Assembly: GCF_000403435.2 (NCBI RefSeq)
Contig: NZ_KE159703.1
Coordinates: 861,033 to 925,032 of the forward strand
Origin: Oscillibacter sp. 1-3
GTDB taxonomy: Bacteria > Bacillota > Clostridia > Oscillospirales > Oscillospiraceae
Length of the DNA stretch: 64,000 nucleotides
Reading direction: 5' to 3'
Shown here: piece by piece, positions 1 through 8,686 of the stretch
Layout of the letters: each line of letters opens with the position of its first letter
How positions within the stretch are numbered: position 1 is the stretch's first letter
Made by a program: the position numbers and the translations under genes
The notes under the pieces: model-generated
What the model was told of the DNA's origin: nothing
The model's database searches: none
The model's input: the letters and a program-made list of their open reading frames with translations, nothing else

Positions 1-3000
1 AACCGGGGCGGGAGCCTGCTGGTGTCCGCCGCCGCCGGCTCCGGCAAGACCAAGGTGCTGGTGGAGCGGCTGTTCCGCTATGTGACGGAGGAGCGCTGCA
101 ATGTGGACGACTTCCTCATCATCACCTACACCAAGGCCGCGGCGGCGGAGCTGCGGAGCAAGATCGCCGCGGAGCTGACGAAGCGTCTGGCGGAGAACCC
201 AGGGGACGGGCATCTGAAGCGTCAGCTCCTGCGGGTGTATCAGGCGGACATCAAGACCGTGGACGCCTTCTGCACGGCGCTGCTGCGGGAGAACACCCAC
301 CTCCTGGCCCGGGAGGGGGACCGCCACGCCCTGACGCCGGATTTCCGGGTGCTGGACGAGAGCGACGCCGTTCTCCTCCGCCGGCGGGTGCTGAACCGGG
401 CGCTGGAGCGGTTTTACGACGGGCTGACTCCCGGCGGGGAGCTCCTGGCGGACACCCTGGGGGCGGGGCGGGACGACTCCCGCCTTGCGGATCTGGTGCT
501 GGAGGTCTACGGCAAGCTCCAGAGCCACGCCTACCCGGAGCGGTGGCTGGCGAAGAGCCGGGGGGCCTGGGCCGGCCTGGGAGCTGACTTTGACGGCACG
601 CCCTACGCCGGGGAGCTGCTGGGCTTCGTCCGGCGGAAGGCCCTCCACTGGGCGGAGCTGCTGCGGCGCTCCGCGGCGCGGATTGAGGGGGACCCGGCTC
701 TCTCCTCCGGCTACGGAGAGAAGTTCCTAGCCGCCGCCTGGGGCTTCCAGGCCCTGGGGGAGGCGGGGGCCTGGGAGGCGGCCCGCCGGGCGGCCCTGGA
801 GATCGTTTTCCCCCGGCTGACCACGCCCAAAGGCCGCAGGGACGACCCGGAGGTGACCGCCCTGAAACAGGTCTGGGACGGCTGCAAGGCGGAGACGAAA
901 AAACTTTTGGCCCTGCTGGATGTCAGCGGGGAGGAGGCCATGGAGGACCTGCGCTCCACAGCCCCGGCCATGGAGGCCCTGCTGTGCCTGACGGCGGACT
1001 TTGGCGAGGCGTACCGGACGGAGAAGCTGCGGCTGAACGCGGCGGATTTCTCAGACCAGGAGCATCTGGCCCTGGCGCTGCTGGTAGGGCCGGAGGGCGG
1101 CCCTACGGAGCTCGGGGAACAGATTGCGGGACGGTACCGGGAGATTCTGGTGGACGAGTACCAGGACACCAACGAGGTGCAGAACGCCATCTTCCGGGCC
1201 GTCTCCAGGGACGGGCAGAACCTCTTCACCGTGGGGGACGTGAAGCAGAGCATCTACCGCTTCCGTCTGGCAGACCCCACCATCTTCCTGGAGAAGTATG
1301 ACCGCTTCAAGCCCTGGGAGGAGGCGGAGGAGGGGGAGGAGCGGAAGATCCTCCTGTCCAGAAACTTTCGCTCCCGGCGGGAGATTCTGGACGCCGCCAA
1401 TTTCATCTTCGCCAACATCCTCTCCCCGGAGATGGGGGAGATGGCCTACGGGGAGGACGAGGCACTCCACTTCGGCGCGGCCTACTACCCGGAGCGGCGG
1501 GACTGTGAGACGGAGTTCCATCTGATCTCCGCCCATCAGCGGTCCGCGGCAAACGGCCGCCCGGTGAAAAAGCTGACGGCGGAGGCCCGGTTCATTGCCG
1601 GGCGCATCCGTGATCTGCTGGACGGGGAATACCCCGTCACCGAGGAGGACGGGACCTTCCGCCCCTGCCGGCCGGAGGACATCGTGATCCTCATGCGCTC
1701 CCCCGGCAGCCGCCTGGCCGCCTTTGCACAGGCCCTGGCGGAGCGGGACGTGCCCTGCTCCTTTGAGGAGAGCGAGGACTTTTTTGAGACCATGGAGGTC
1801 TCCGTCATGGTGGCCCTTTTGTCCCTGGTGGACAATCCCCGGCAGGACGTGCCGCTGATCGCCGTGCTGCGCTCGCCCCTCTTCGGCTTCACGGCGGACC
1901 GCCTGTCGGAGATCCGGGGCGCCAGCCGGGAGGGGGACTTCTACGACGCGGTGAAGGCCGCCGGCGGGGAGGACTGCGCCGCCTTTCTGGAGACCCTGGG
2001 GGAGCTGCGGCAGGCGGCCCGGGACATGGACGTCCACCGGCTGGTGTGGCACATCTACAACACGCTGAACGTCCTGGGCGTCTTCGGCGCCATGGACCGG
2101 GGCGCGGAGCGGCGGGAGAACCTCATCGCCCTGAGCCGTCAGGCGGAGCGGTTTGAGAGCGGCGGCTACCGGGGGCTCTTCGCCTTTGTCACCCACCTGC
2201 GGCGGCTGCTGGAGGCGGACGAGGCGCCCGCCGCCTCCTCCGCGGCGGCGGCAAACGGCGTGCGGATCATGAGTATCCACAAGTCCAAGGGCCTGGAGTT
2301 CCCCATCGTCATCCTGGCGGACCTGGACCACGCCTTCTCCCGGCAGGACTTTGACACGCCGGTGCTGGTCCACCCGGAGATGGGCCTGGGGCCCCGGCGG
2401 GTGGATCTGGAGCGGAAGATCCAGTATCCCACCCTGGCCCGGCGGGCGGTGGAGGAGAAGCTGCGGCGGGAGAATCTGGCGGAGGAGCAGCGGATTCTCT
2501 ACGTGGCCATGACCCGGCCCAAGGAGAAGCTGATTCTGGTGGACGCCATGTACCACGCCGAGGGGCGGCTGCAGAAGCTCTGCGCCATGGCCTCCTGCCC
2601 GGTTCTGCCGGAGACGGCGGCGTCGGCGAAGTCCTTTGGAGACTGGCTTCTGCTGCCCCTGCTGTGCCGCCCGGAGGCCGCGCCTTTGCGGGATTTCGCC
2701 GCGGCGGAGACGGCGGCATGCTATGGGGGGGACGACGCCCCCTGGCAGGTGTTCGTCCACGACGGCGAGGACTTCCGCCCGCCCGCCGCCGGGACGGTTT
2801 TCCGGGAGGAGGCGCGGGAGGAGACCGGGGACTTTGACCCCGGCCTGCTGGAATTTGCATACCCCTATGGGCGGGAGACCCGCCTCCCCGCCAAGATCAC
2901 CGCCACCCAGCTCAAGGGCCGGGCGCTGGATGAGGAGATTGCGGAGAACGCCGCCCATACGCCCTATCTCCGGCCCTTGTCCCAGCCGAAATTCCGGCGG

Positions 3001-3516
3001 GAGAGCTGCGGCCTGACCCCGGCGGAGCGGGGCACCGCCACCCATCTGGTGCTCCAGTACCTGGACTTTGGGAGCAGGGACGCGGCGGCCCAGACGGCGG
3101 CCATGGCGGAGCGGGCGCTGCTGACGCCGGAGCAGGCCGCGGCGGTGGACGTCCCGGCTCTGGAGCGGTTCCTGGCCTCCCCCCTGGCGGAGGAGATCCG
3201 GGGCGGGAAGAATGTTTTGCGGGAGTACCGCTTCACCCTGCTGATGGAGGCCCGGGCCTATGATCCTCAGGCCGCGGCGGAGGACGCCATGCTCCTCCAG
3301 GGCGTGGTGGACTGCTGCTTTGAGACGGAGGCGGGGCTGACGGTGGTGGACTTCAAGACCGACCGCGTGGAGACGGCGGCGGAGGTCCGGGCCAGGGCGG
3401 AGTACTACCGTCCCCAGCTGGAGGCGTACAGCCGGGCTCTGGAGCAGGTTCTGGAGAGGCCCGTGGCCCGGCGGGCGCTGTACTTCCTGCATCCGGGGAC
3501 GACGGTGGAGGTGTAG
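1..3516 (+). CDS. addA: ATP-dependent helicase/nuclease subunit AddA (5' partial)
   Basis: AddA is the UvrD-type helicase and RecB-type nuclease subunit of the AddAB complex that processes double-strand breaks for RecA recombination. The reading frame is open from base 1, so the first few residues lie outside the window. Visible motifs in order: Walker A AAAGSGKT about ten residues in, motif II DEYQDTNEVQ, RNFRSRREIL, the SIHKSKGLEFP motif, LYVAMTRPKEKL, and near the C-terminus the nuclease signature GVVDCCFE with VDFKTD. The length of about 1170 residues is close to the family norm. AddB would be expected just upstream. The stop is two bases before the start of the next gene, so the two are probably co-transcribed. 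Confidence 0.96.
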   Translation, partial: NRGGSLLVSAAAGSGKTKVLVERLFRYVTEERCNVDDFLIITYTKAAAAELRSKIAAELTKRLAENPGDGHLKRQLLRVYQADIKTVDAFCTALLRENTHLLAREGDRHALTPDFRVLDESDAVLLRRRVLNRALERFYDGLTPGGELLADTLGAGRDDSRLADLVLEVYGKLQSHAYPERWLAKSRGAWAGLGADFDGTPYAGELLGFVRRKALHWAELLRRSAARIEGDPALSSGYGEKFLAAAWGFQALGEAGAWEAARRAALEIVFPRLTTPKGRRDDPEVTALKQVWDGCKAETKKLLALLDVSGEEAMEDLRSTAPAMEALLCLTADFGEAYRTEKLRLNAADFSDQEHLALALLVGPEGGPTELGEQIAGRYREILVDEYQDTNEVQNAIFRAVSRDGQNLFTVGDVKQSIYRFRLADPTIFLEKYDRFKPWEEAEEGEERKILLSRNFRSRREILDAANFIFANILSPEMGEMAYGEDEALHFGAAYYPERRDCETEFHLISAHQRSAANGRPVKKLTAEARFIAGRIRDLLDGEYPVTEEDGTFRPCRPEDIVILMRSPGSRLAAFAQALAERDVPCSFEESEDFFETMEVSVMVALLSLVDNPRQDVPLIAVLRSPLFGFTADRLSEIRGASREGDFYDAVKAAGGEDCAAFLETLGELRQAARDMDVHRLVWHIYNTLNVLGVFGAMDRGAERRENLIALSRQAERFESGGYRGLFAFVTHLRRLLEADEAPAASSAAAANGVRIMSIHKSKGLEFPIVILADLDHAFSRQDFDTPVLVHPEMGLGPRRVDLERKIQYPTLARRAVEEKLRRENLAEEQRILYVAMTRPKEKLILVDAMYHAEGRLQKLCAMASCPVLPETAASAKSFGDWLLLPLLCRPEAAPLRDFAAAETAACYGGDDAPWQVFVHDGEDFRPPAAGTVFREEAREETGDFDPGLLEFAYPYGRETRLPAKITATQLKGRALDEEIAENAAHTPYLRPLSQPKFRRESCGLTPAERGTATHLVLQYLDFGSRDAAAQTAAMAERALLTPEQAAAVDVPALERFLASPLAEEIRGGKNVLREYRFTLLMEARAYDPQAAAEDAMLLQGVVDCCFETEAGLTVVDFKTDRVETAAEVRARAEYYRPQLEAYSRALEQVLERPVARRALYFLHPGTTVEV

Positions 3517-3518
3517 AG

Positions 3519-3914
3519 ATGGCAAGAGCGAAAATCACGGCGGAGCTGGCCTGTCCCCCGGAGCGAGTCTGGGAGACGGTGACGGACCTCGCCCGCCAGG
3601 GCTGGCGGGGAGATGTGGCGCGGGTGGAGGTCACCGGGGAGCGGACCTTTACGGAGTATGCGGCGGGCGGCTTTCCCACCGTCTTCACCGTCACCCGGCG
3701 GGAGCCGCCCTGCCGCTGGGCCTTTGACCTGGAGAATGAGAATATCAAAGGCAGCTGGGCCGGGGAGTTCCGTCCCGCCTCCGGCGGCTGCCGGGTGACG
3801 TTTACCGAGGACGTGACGCCGAAAAAGGCGTGGATGCGCCCCCTGGCGGGGCTGTACCTGAGACATCAGCAGCGGCAGTATTTGAAGGACCTGAAAAAAG
3901 CGCTGGACCTGTGA
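3519..3914 (+). CDS. SRPBCC family protein
   Basis: A 131-residue protein with the SRPBCC (START/polyketide-cyclase-like) pattern: an N-terminal strand followed by PPERVWETVTD, a run of beta strands (FTEYAAGGFPTVFTVT, CRWAFDLENE, GSWAGEFRPA) and a long C-terminal helix ending LKDLKKALDL. This fold binds hydrophobic ligands; the ligand here cannot be told from sequence. The ATG lies two bases after the addA stop, so it reads as the last gene of that operon. The hairpin that follows closes the unit. Confidence 0.8.
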   Translation: MARAKITAELACPPERVWETVTDLARQGWRGDVARVEVTGERTFTEYAAGGFPTVFTVTRREPPCRWAFDLENENIKGSWAGEFRPASGGCRVTFTEDVTPKKAWMRPLAGLYLRHQQRQYLKDLKKALDL

Positions 3915-3919
3915 CAAAA

Positions 3920-3950
3920 GCCCCCGGCGGACAAATCGTCCGCCGGGGGC
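3920..3950. terminator. Hairpin between convergent genes
   Basis: A perfect 13-bp GC-rich stem (GCCCCCGGCGGAC and its complement) around a 5-base loop lies between the plus-strand SRPBCC gene and the minus-strand amylase gene. On the minus strand it is followed by CTTTTGTC, on the plus strand by AGTTTGTC, so the T tract is weak on both sides. It probably works as a shared terminator. Confidence 0.7.
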
Positions 3951-4036
3951 AGTTTGTCAAAAAGTGCCGAAGAACTTCGTCAACGGAGAGGAAGGGTGTG
4001 CGCGGGAAACCCAAGAGGGGTTTCCTTGCGTCATAT

Positions 4037-5347
4037 TCACCGTTCACACTTCCAATAGGCCACGCTGTAAGGGGGCAGCTCACTGCCGCCGCCGAAGTCG
4101 TGGAGCTTCCCGGTAAGGAGATCCACCGCCTGGCCGCAGCCGGCGTCAAAGTGGGCGGTGTAGGGCTGGCTGTCGGCGTTTACCGCCACCAGCACCCGTT
4201 CGCTATCCGTCCGGCGCTGGAACACGGTCTGCCGGTTGGTGAGCACCAGCTCATGGAAGTCCCCGAAGCACAGAGCCTCGCTCTCCCGGTGGGCCTTTAT
4301 CATGGCGGCGATCCGGTCCGTCAGCTCCGTCCACTGGGGCGCGTCAAAGCAGGGCCGCAGGGCGTCGTCTCCCTGGGACTTGTCCCCCAGGGCGCCCCAC
4401 TCGCTGCCGTAGTAGACGCAGGGAATGCCGGGCATACCGAAGAGAATACCGTACATCAGCGGCAGGTGGGCGGGATTTTGCAGGATGGAGGCCGCCCGGG
4501 TGACGTCGTGGTTGTCGGCGAAGCACAGCAGGTGCTTGCCCTTGTACAGCGTCCACTGCTCCGGGCCGAACTGCCGCTTGAGGCTGTGTACGATCTCGAA
4601 GAGGTTCATGGAGTTCAGGGCGGAGTACAGGCCCTTGTAGCACTCGTAGTTGGTGCAGGAGTGGAGCATCTCGCCGCCCACCCACTGGTTGTAGTCCCCG
4701 TGGAGTGTCTCGCCCAGCAGGAAGAACTCCGGCTTCAGTCCGTCGCAGAAGGAGCGCAGGCGGCGCAGAAAGTCCTTGTCCAGACAGTAGGCCACGTCCA
4801 GCCGCAATCCGTCGATGCCGAAACTATCCGCCCAGAACTTCACGCACTCCAGCAGGTAATCCGCCACCGCCGGGTTCCGCAGGTTCAGCTTCACCAGCTC
4901 GTAGTGGCCCTCCCAGCCCTCGTACCAGAAGCCGTCGTTGTAGTTGGAGTTGCCGTCGAAATTGATGTGGAACCAGTCCTTGTAGGGGGAGTCCCATTTC
5001 TTCTCCTGCACGTCACGGAAGGCCCAGAAGCCCCGGCCCACGTGGTTGAACACCCCGTCCAGCACCACTTTGATCCCATGGCTGTGGAGGGTCCCGCAGA
5101 CTTTGGCGAAGTCCTCGTTGGTGCCCAGGCGGCAGTCGATTTTCCGGTAGTCCCGGGTGTCGTAGCCGTGGCGGTCGCTCTCAAAAATGGGGGAGAGATA
5201 CACTGCGTCCGCACCCAAACGCCGGATCTGTTCCGCCCAGTCCCCGATTTTGCCGATGCGGCTGGCCAAGATGCCGTCATTCTCCCTGGGGGCCCCGCAG
5301 AAGCCCAGGGGATAGATCTGATAGAATACGCTTTTGTCCGCCCACAT
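4037..5347 (-). CDS. Alpha-amylase family glycosyl hydrolase (GH13)
   Basis: A 436-residue GH13 protein without a signal peptide, so probably a cytoplasmic maltodextrin or cyclodextrin hydrolase. The N-terminus begins the catalytic barrel (FYQIYPLGFCG). The catalytic set is visible: nucleophile Asp184 in GLRLDVA, acid/base Glu213 in LLGETLHGD, and Asp281 in FADNHDVTR. The start is the ATG at 5347, preceded on the minus strand by GGAAAGGAAGG; the frame stays open further upstream, but that stretch does not look like protein and contains the promoter. The missing signal peptide and the malQ-containing sugar locus elsewhere in the window fit intracellular maltodextrin use. The exact substrate is not resolved. 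Confidence 0.9.
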   Translation of the reverse strand: MWADKSVFYQIYPLGFCGAPRENDGILASRIGKIGDWAEQIRRLGADAVYLSPIFESDRHGYDTRDYRKIDCRLGTNEDFAKVCGTLHSHGIKVVLDGVFNHVGRGFWAFRDVQEKKWDSPYKDWFHINFDGNSNYNDGFWYEGWEGHYELVKLNLRNPAVADYLLECVKFWADSFGIDGLRLDVAYCLDKDFLRRLRSFCDGLKPEFFLLGETLHGDYNQWVGGEMLHSCTNYECYKGLYSALNSMNLFEIVHSLKRQFGPEQWTLYKGKHLLCFADNHDVTRAASILQNPAHLPLMYGILFGMPGIPCVYYGSEWGALGDKSQGDDALRPCFDAPQWTELTDRIAAMIKAHRESEALCFGDFHELVLTNRQTVFQRRTDSERVLVAVNADSQPYTAHFDAGCGQAVDLLTGKLHDFGGGSELPPYSVAYWKCER

Positions 5348-5387
5348 ATAAAAAACCTTCCTTTCCGGCGTGATGCCGATAAATAAC

Positions 5388-5416
5388 AGTATATCACAGA
5401 TTGTTCCCCAGGTCGA
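5388..5416 (-). promoter_or_regulatory. Extended -10 promoter for the GH13 gene
   Basis: On the minus strand TCGACC is followed after 17 bases by TATACT, which is preceded by TGA and so forms an extended -10 (TGATATACT). It lies about 40 bases before the GH13 start. The -35 match is weak, which is usual for extended -10 promoters. Confidence 0.5.
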
Positions 5417-5484
5417 GGGATTGGCAAAATCTCCGGCCGTTTTGCCGGATTTTGAAAAAAATTGGATTTCCAGAAGAAAAAGAC

Positions 5485-5513
5485 TTGCATTTCCGCTTTC
5501 TCTGTGGTACACT
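5485..5513 (+). promoter_or_regulatory. Sigma-A promoter for rpmE
   Basis: TTGCAT (5485-5490), a 17-base spacer and TACACT (5508-5513) lie about 70 bases before the rpmE start. This promoter is divergent from that of the GH13 gene. Confidence 0.6.
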
Positions 5514-5581
5514 TATTATCGCCTTTGTGAGGTGAAAGCTTTTCGGAGGTAGTCTGAAAGCGAAAGAGGTGAACGAGAGCA

Positions 5582-5785
5582 ATGAAGGAAGGAATCCATC
5601 CCAATTATCAGCAGACTACGATTACTTGCGCCTGCGGTAATGTGATTGAGACAGGTTCTACCAAGAAGGATATCAAGGTGGAAGTCTGCTCTAAGTGTCA
5701 CCCCTTCTTCACGGGTAAGCAGAAGCTGGTGGATACCGGCGGACGCGTGGCCAAGTTCAACAAGCGTTTTGGCCTGGACAAGTGA
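5582..5785 (+). CDS. rpmE: 50S ribosomal protein L31, zinc-binding form
   Basis: A 67-residue large-subunit ribosomal protein starting [10 protein letters not shown], the standard L31 N-terminus. Four cysteines (C16, C18, C36 and C39) form the zinc-binding site, so this is the C+ type used in zinc-replete cells. AAAGAGGTG precedes the ATG. It is monocistronic: its own promoter is upstream and a strong terminator follows directly. Confidence 0.97.
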   Translation: MKEGIHPNYQQTTITCACGNVIETGSTKKDIKVEVCSKCHPFFTGKQKLVDTGGRVAKFNKRFGLDK

Positions 5786-5794
5786 GAAGCGCGC

Positions 5795-5823
5795 AAAAGG
5801 GTCTGCTGCGGCAGACCCTTTTT
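5795..5823 (+). terminator. Rho-independent terminator of rpmE
   Basis: A perfect stem AAAAGGGTCTGC with its complement around the loop TGCG, running into a T tract, starts nine bases after the rpmE stop. Confidence 0.9.
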
Positions 5824-5980
5824 CTTTGTGCGGGAGTGTCCGCTTCGCGGATTTTATGCGGGGGCCGGGCTCTGTCCCGTCCACCGGAAACCGGGCGTTT
5901 TGGGGAGAACGGGCGGGGACGGAGCCCCGCCCCTGCAAAGCCGAAATCGCGGTTGGACACCTCCTCTTTGCGCTTCGGTG

Positions 5981-6009
5981 TTTACTTTTTCCACCGGAGC
6001 GCATATACT
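5981..6009 (+). promoter_or_regulatory. Promoter for the flavin reductase gene
   Basis: TTTACT, a 17-base spacer and TATACT lie about 35 bases before the GTG start of the next gene. The GC-rich stretch at 5824-5980 upstream shows nothing else recognisable. Confidence 0.55.
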
Positions 6010-6042
6010 GAATATGCGTTTATTTGAGAGGAGCTGGTAACT

Positions 6043-6558
6043 GTGAAACTGCACCCTGTGGACCCCAAGGAGCTGACCCCCGGATTGCTCCAGGCCTTCG
6101 GCACGAAGAACGCCCTGCTGACCGCCGGAGACTGGGAGCACTGCAACACCATGACCATCGGCTGGTGTCAGGCGGGCCGGCTGTGGAACCTGCCGGTGTG
6201 CACCGTCTATGTGCGCCCGGAGCGGTACACATATCAATTCATGGAGGATCAGGACTATTTCACGGTGTCCGTCCTGCCGGAGGGAGAAAAGAAGACCATG
6301 GCCCTCTGCGGCTCCAGAAGCGGCCGGGACATGGACAAAATCAAGGAGTGCGGCCTGACGGTCCGCTATGGCGCCGGAGGCGCCCCCTTCTTTGAGGAGG
6401 CGGAGGCCGTGCTGGTGTGCCGGAAGCTGTACGTCCAGGACATGGCGCCGGAGTGCGTCGTGGCCGGACAGGAGAAAATCCTCCCCTATTACGGCGAGAA
6501 GGGCGGCTGGCACCGGATCTACACCGGCGAGATCGCGGAGGCCTATTCCGCCGACTGA
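6043..6558 (+). CDS. Flavin reductase-like domain protein
   Basis: A 171-residue protein of the flavin reductase-like / FMN-binding split-barrel type. The pattern NTMTIGWCQAGRLWNLPVC, then VYVRPERYTYQFME and YFTVSVLPEGEKK, is typical of Firmicute members that bind FMN and pass electrons from NAD(P)H or ferredoxin partners. The start is GTG, with GAGAGGAGCT eight bases upstream. It stands alone with its own promoter. The physiological substrate is unknown. Confidence 0.8.
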   Translation: MKLHPVDPKELTPGLLQAFGTKNALLTAGDWEHCNTMTIGWCQAGRLWNLPVCTVYVRPERYTYQFMEDQDYFTVSVLPEGEKKTMALCGSRSGRDMDKIKECGLTVRYGAGGAPFFEEAEAVLVCRKLYVQDMAPECVVAGQEKILPYYGEKGGWHRIYTGEIAEAYSAD

Positions 6559-6680
6559 GAAGTTGTATTCACAGGCGTTCGGCACTTATAAATACAGCTT
6601 CTGGAAAACAGAAATTGGGATTGGGCGCGGAGTACGGGATAGATTCCAAAGGCCCCATTCCCGATCGATAAAGAGGTATT

Positions 6681-7952
6681 ATGCGGCAAACAGAAGAGAT
6701 TCGAGACAAAGTGGTGCTGGTGGGTCTGAACTCGCCGGTGCTGAAAAAAGAGGAGAACGCCAGCGAGGAGACCATGGAGGAGCTCTCCGCCCTTGTGGAG
6801 ACCGCCGGGGGCGAGACGGTGGGCATCGTGCTTCAGAACCGCCCCGCGCCGGACCCCCGGACCTTCATCGGCGAGGGGAAGGTGGCGGAGGTGCAGCTCT
6901 ACTGCGAGAATGTGGAGGCCACCATGGTCATCTTCGACAACGACCTCTCCCCCTCCCAGCAGCGGGTGCTGACGGACCTGCTGGGCGTCCAGGTGCTGGA
7001 CCGCTGCGGCCTGATTCTGGACATCTTCGCCCAGCGGGCCCAGACAAAGGAGGGCCGCCTCCAGGTGGAGCTGGCCCAGTACCGCTATCTGCTGCCCCGG
7101 CTCACGGGCATGTGGACCCACCTGGAGCGTCAGGCGGGCACCAGCGGCAAGGGGCCCATCGGCTCTAAGGGCCCCGGCGAGACCCAGCTGGAGACGGACC
7201 GCCGCCACATCCGGCGGAAGATCGACAAGCTCCGGGAGGACCTGGAGGACGTGCGCCGGGTGCGGGGCACCCAGCGCCAGCAGCGGCGGAAGAACGAGAT
7301 TCCGGTGGCGGCCATCGTGGGCTACACCAACGCCGGCAAGTCCACGCTTTTAAACCGCCTCACCGGGGCGGGCATTCCGGCCAACAACCGTCTCTTTGAC
7401 ACCCTGGACACCACCAGCCGCCTGCTGGCGGTGAACGACACGCTGGACGTGGTGCTCTCCGACACGGTGGGCTTCATCCGTAAGCTCCCCCACCAGCTGG
7501 TGGAGGCCTTCAAGGCCACGTTGGAGGAGCTGGAGTACGCCGATCTGCTGCTCCACGTCATCGACGTGTCCAACCCGGAGTGGCAACTCCAGGCCCAGGT
7601 GGTGGAGAGCTTGATCGCCGAGCTGGGGGCCGGGGAGCTGCCCCGGATCGACGTGTTCAACAAGTACGACCGGCTTCCCGTGGGGGAGATCATGCCCCAC
7701 GGGGAGGACATCTGCGCCATCTCCGCCAAGACCGGCGAGGGTGTGGACAGGCTTCTGGAACTCATTGGCCGGAAGCTGGACAAGGGCGTCCGCCGGGTGG
7801 TGCTCCGGATTCCCTACGACAAGGGCGGTCTGGTGGACACGCTGTACCGGGAGGCCAAGGTGGAGAATGTGGAGTACGGCGAGACCATCGTTGTGACGGC
7901 GGTCTGCGGCCCCAGGACACTGGGGCGTATGGAGCCCTTCATTGTGGAGTGA
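6681..7952 (+). CDS. hflX: GTPase HflX
   Basis: HflX is a ribosome-binding GTPase that rescues or splits stalled and hibernating 70S ribosomes. At 423 residues it has the HflX N-terminal domain (RTFIGEGKVAEV, FDNDLSPSQQR), the linker with GPGETQLETDRR and a long basic helix, then the GTPase domain: G1 at about residue 214 (VGYTNAGKST), G3 in SDTVGFIRKLP, and FNKYDR as G4. The ATG follows GAGGTATT. A possible TTGTAT-18-TATAAA promoter lies at 6563-6592. The 3' end overlaps an antisense reading frame described separately. Confidence 0.95.
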   Translation: MRQTEEIRDKVVLVGLNSPVLKKEENASEETMEELSALVETAGGETVGIVLQNRPAPDPRTFIGEGKVAEVQLYCENVEATMVIFDNDLSPSQQRVLTDLLGVQVLDRCGLILDIFAQRAQTKEGRLQVELAQYRYLLPRLTGMWTHLERQAGTSGKGPIGSKGPGETQLETDRRHIRRKIDKLREDLEDVRRVRGTQRQQRRKNEIPVAAIVGYTNAGKSTLLNRLTGAGIPANNRLFDTLDTTSRLLAVNDTLDVVLSDTVGFIRKLPHQLVEAFKATLEELEYADLLLHVIDVSNPEWQLQAQVVESLIAELGAGELPRIDVFNKYDRLPVGEIMPHGEDICAISAKTGEGVDRLLELIGRKLDKGVRRVVLRIPYDKGGLVDTLYREAKVENVEYGETIVVTAVCGPRTLGRMEPFIVE

Positions 7953-8212
7953 GGGGGGGCCACCCTCGGCCCAGAGGAACGAGCCTCGGGAGACCCGGCG
8001 GGAGTATGCCGGGCTGGTCCCTTTCTGGTGCGGAAGCTCAGGACGAAGGCGTGGACGGCGGTGAACTCCAGGCACTTGTCCAAATCTTTCGGGACGGAGG
8101 GCGGCAGATCGTTTTTGACAAGGTCGAAATGAGAGCGGTAGTCCTCCGGCGGAACGGCGTCCAGCTGGAAGCGGATGAAGTTGGCGTGGAGCCAGAGCAT
8201 GAAGCCGAACAT
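7814..8212 (-). CDS. Possible small hypothetical protein, antisense to the hflX end
   Basis: The ATG at 8212 on the minus strand has a good ribosome binding site (GGAGGG, 8 bases upstream). The first ~65 residues (starting MFGFMLWLHANFIRFQLDAV) have protein-like composition. The second half, over the hflX 3' end, looks like shadow sequence, so a true gene may have lost its proper C-terminus here. The 164-bp repeat element lies 42 bases upstream of its start. No family was recognised; this could equally be a gene remnant or chance. It is the only candidate for 7953-8253. Confidence 0.3.
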   Translation of the reverse strand: MFGFMLWLHANFIRFQLDAVPPEDYRSHFDLVKNDLPPSVPKDLDKCLEFTAVHAFVLSFRTRKGPARHTPAGSPEARSSGPRVAPPHSTMKGSIRPSVLGPQTAVTTMVSPYSTFSTLASRYSVSTRPPLS

Positions 8213-8253
8213 GAAAAATCCCTCCAATACAGATGATGATTTCTGGTCAACAT

Positions 8254-8417
8254 TAGGCCATGTTTGAAAAGAGTCAAAACGCCCAAACGGTGGATCTTGA
8301 TCCGCCACTCTGCGTTAAATGTTCTTGCCGGGCGTCAGCCCGCCTGCAAAAATTTGCCTTGATTGGCGAAAACATCTCTCGCCGTTGGGCATTCCGCCAT
8401 TTTTCAAACAAGGCCTA
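8254..8417. repeat. 164-bp inverted-repeat (MITE-like) element, copy A
   Basis: A non-coding element bounded by terminal inverted repeats: the left end reads TAGGCCATGTTTGAAAA and the right end is the complement of TAGGCCTTGTTTGAAAAATG. A second copy of identical length lies at 29428-29591; by eye they differ at about a dozen positions. Both ends carry TA, compatible with a TA target duplication. Inside are smaller hairpins (GGCGA...TCGCC and GGTGGAT...ATCCGCC). It carries no transposase, so movement would need one in trans. The outer 20 bases can be read as coding in both directions (IFQTRP), extending neighbouring frames spuriously. Confidence 0.85.
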
Positions 8418-8449
8418 ACTGTGTTTTTGCATGCTGCCAAGGGGGTCAC

Positions 8450-8686
8450 ATGGAAATTGGAAAAAGATTAAAAGCGCTTCGCAAGGAGCTGAAGGCATCA
8501 CAGGAAAAGGCTGCCAGGGCAATTGATATTACCGCTCGCAACTATTACAGAGTTGAATCCGGAGAGGGGCTTCCGGTTCTCTGCGCCTTGGCGGATCGCT
8601 TTCAGGTGAACGCGGATTACCTGCTTGGCCGGACCGGCGTGCGGGAGATGCTTCCTTCCTCTGTCCAGGGGGAGGATGTCCCATGA
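8450..8686 (+). CDS. XRE-family HTH regulator (small)
   Basis: A 78-residue helix-turn-helix protein: MEIGKRLKALRKELKASQEK, then ITARNYYRVESGEG and a C-terminal ALADRFQVNADYLLGR, the classic Cro/CI-type HTH ending. The start is the ATG at 8450 behind GGGGGT. The frame stays open into the 164-bp repeat, but that upstream part is repeat sequence and not part of the family. Its stop overlaps the next start (ATGA), so it is translationally coupled to the YigZ-family gene. The repeat ends only 32 bases upstream, so its promoter may lie in or have been altered by the repeat. Confidence 0.8.
   Translation: MEIGKRLKALRKELKASQEKAARAIDITARNYYRVESGEGLPVLCALADRFQVNADYLLGRTGVREMLPSSVQGEDVP

Noticed and set aside
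1051..3525. Long open frame antisense to addA
   Set aside because: GC-rich coding leaves antisense frames open; the translation is rich in Arg, Pro, Gly, His and has no motif, while the plus frame is clearly AddA.
3830..5386. 518-residue open frame antisense to the GH13 gene
   Set aside because: The minus strand has the GH13 catalytic residues and a ribosome site; this frame also runs through the terminator.
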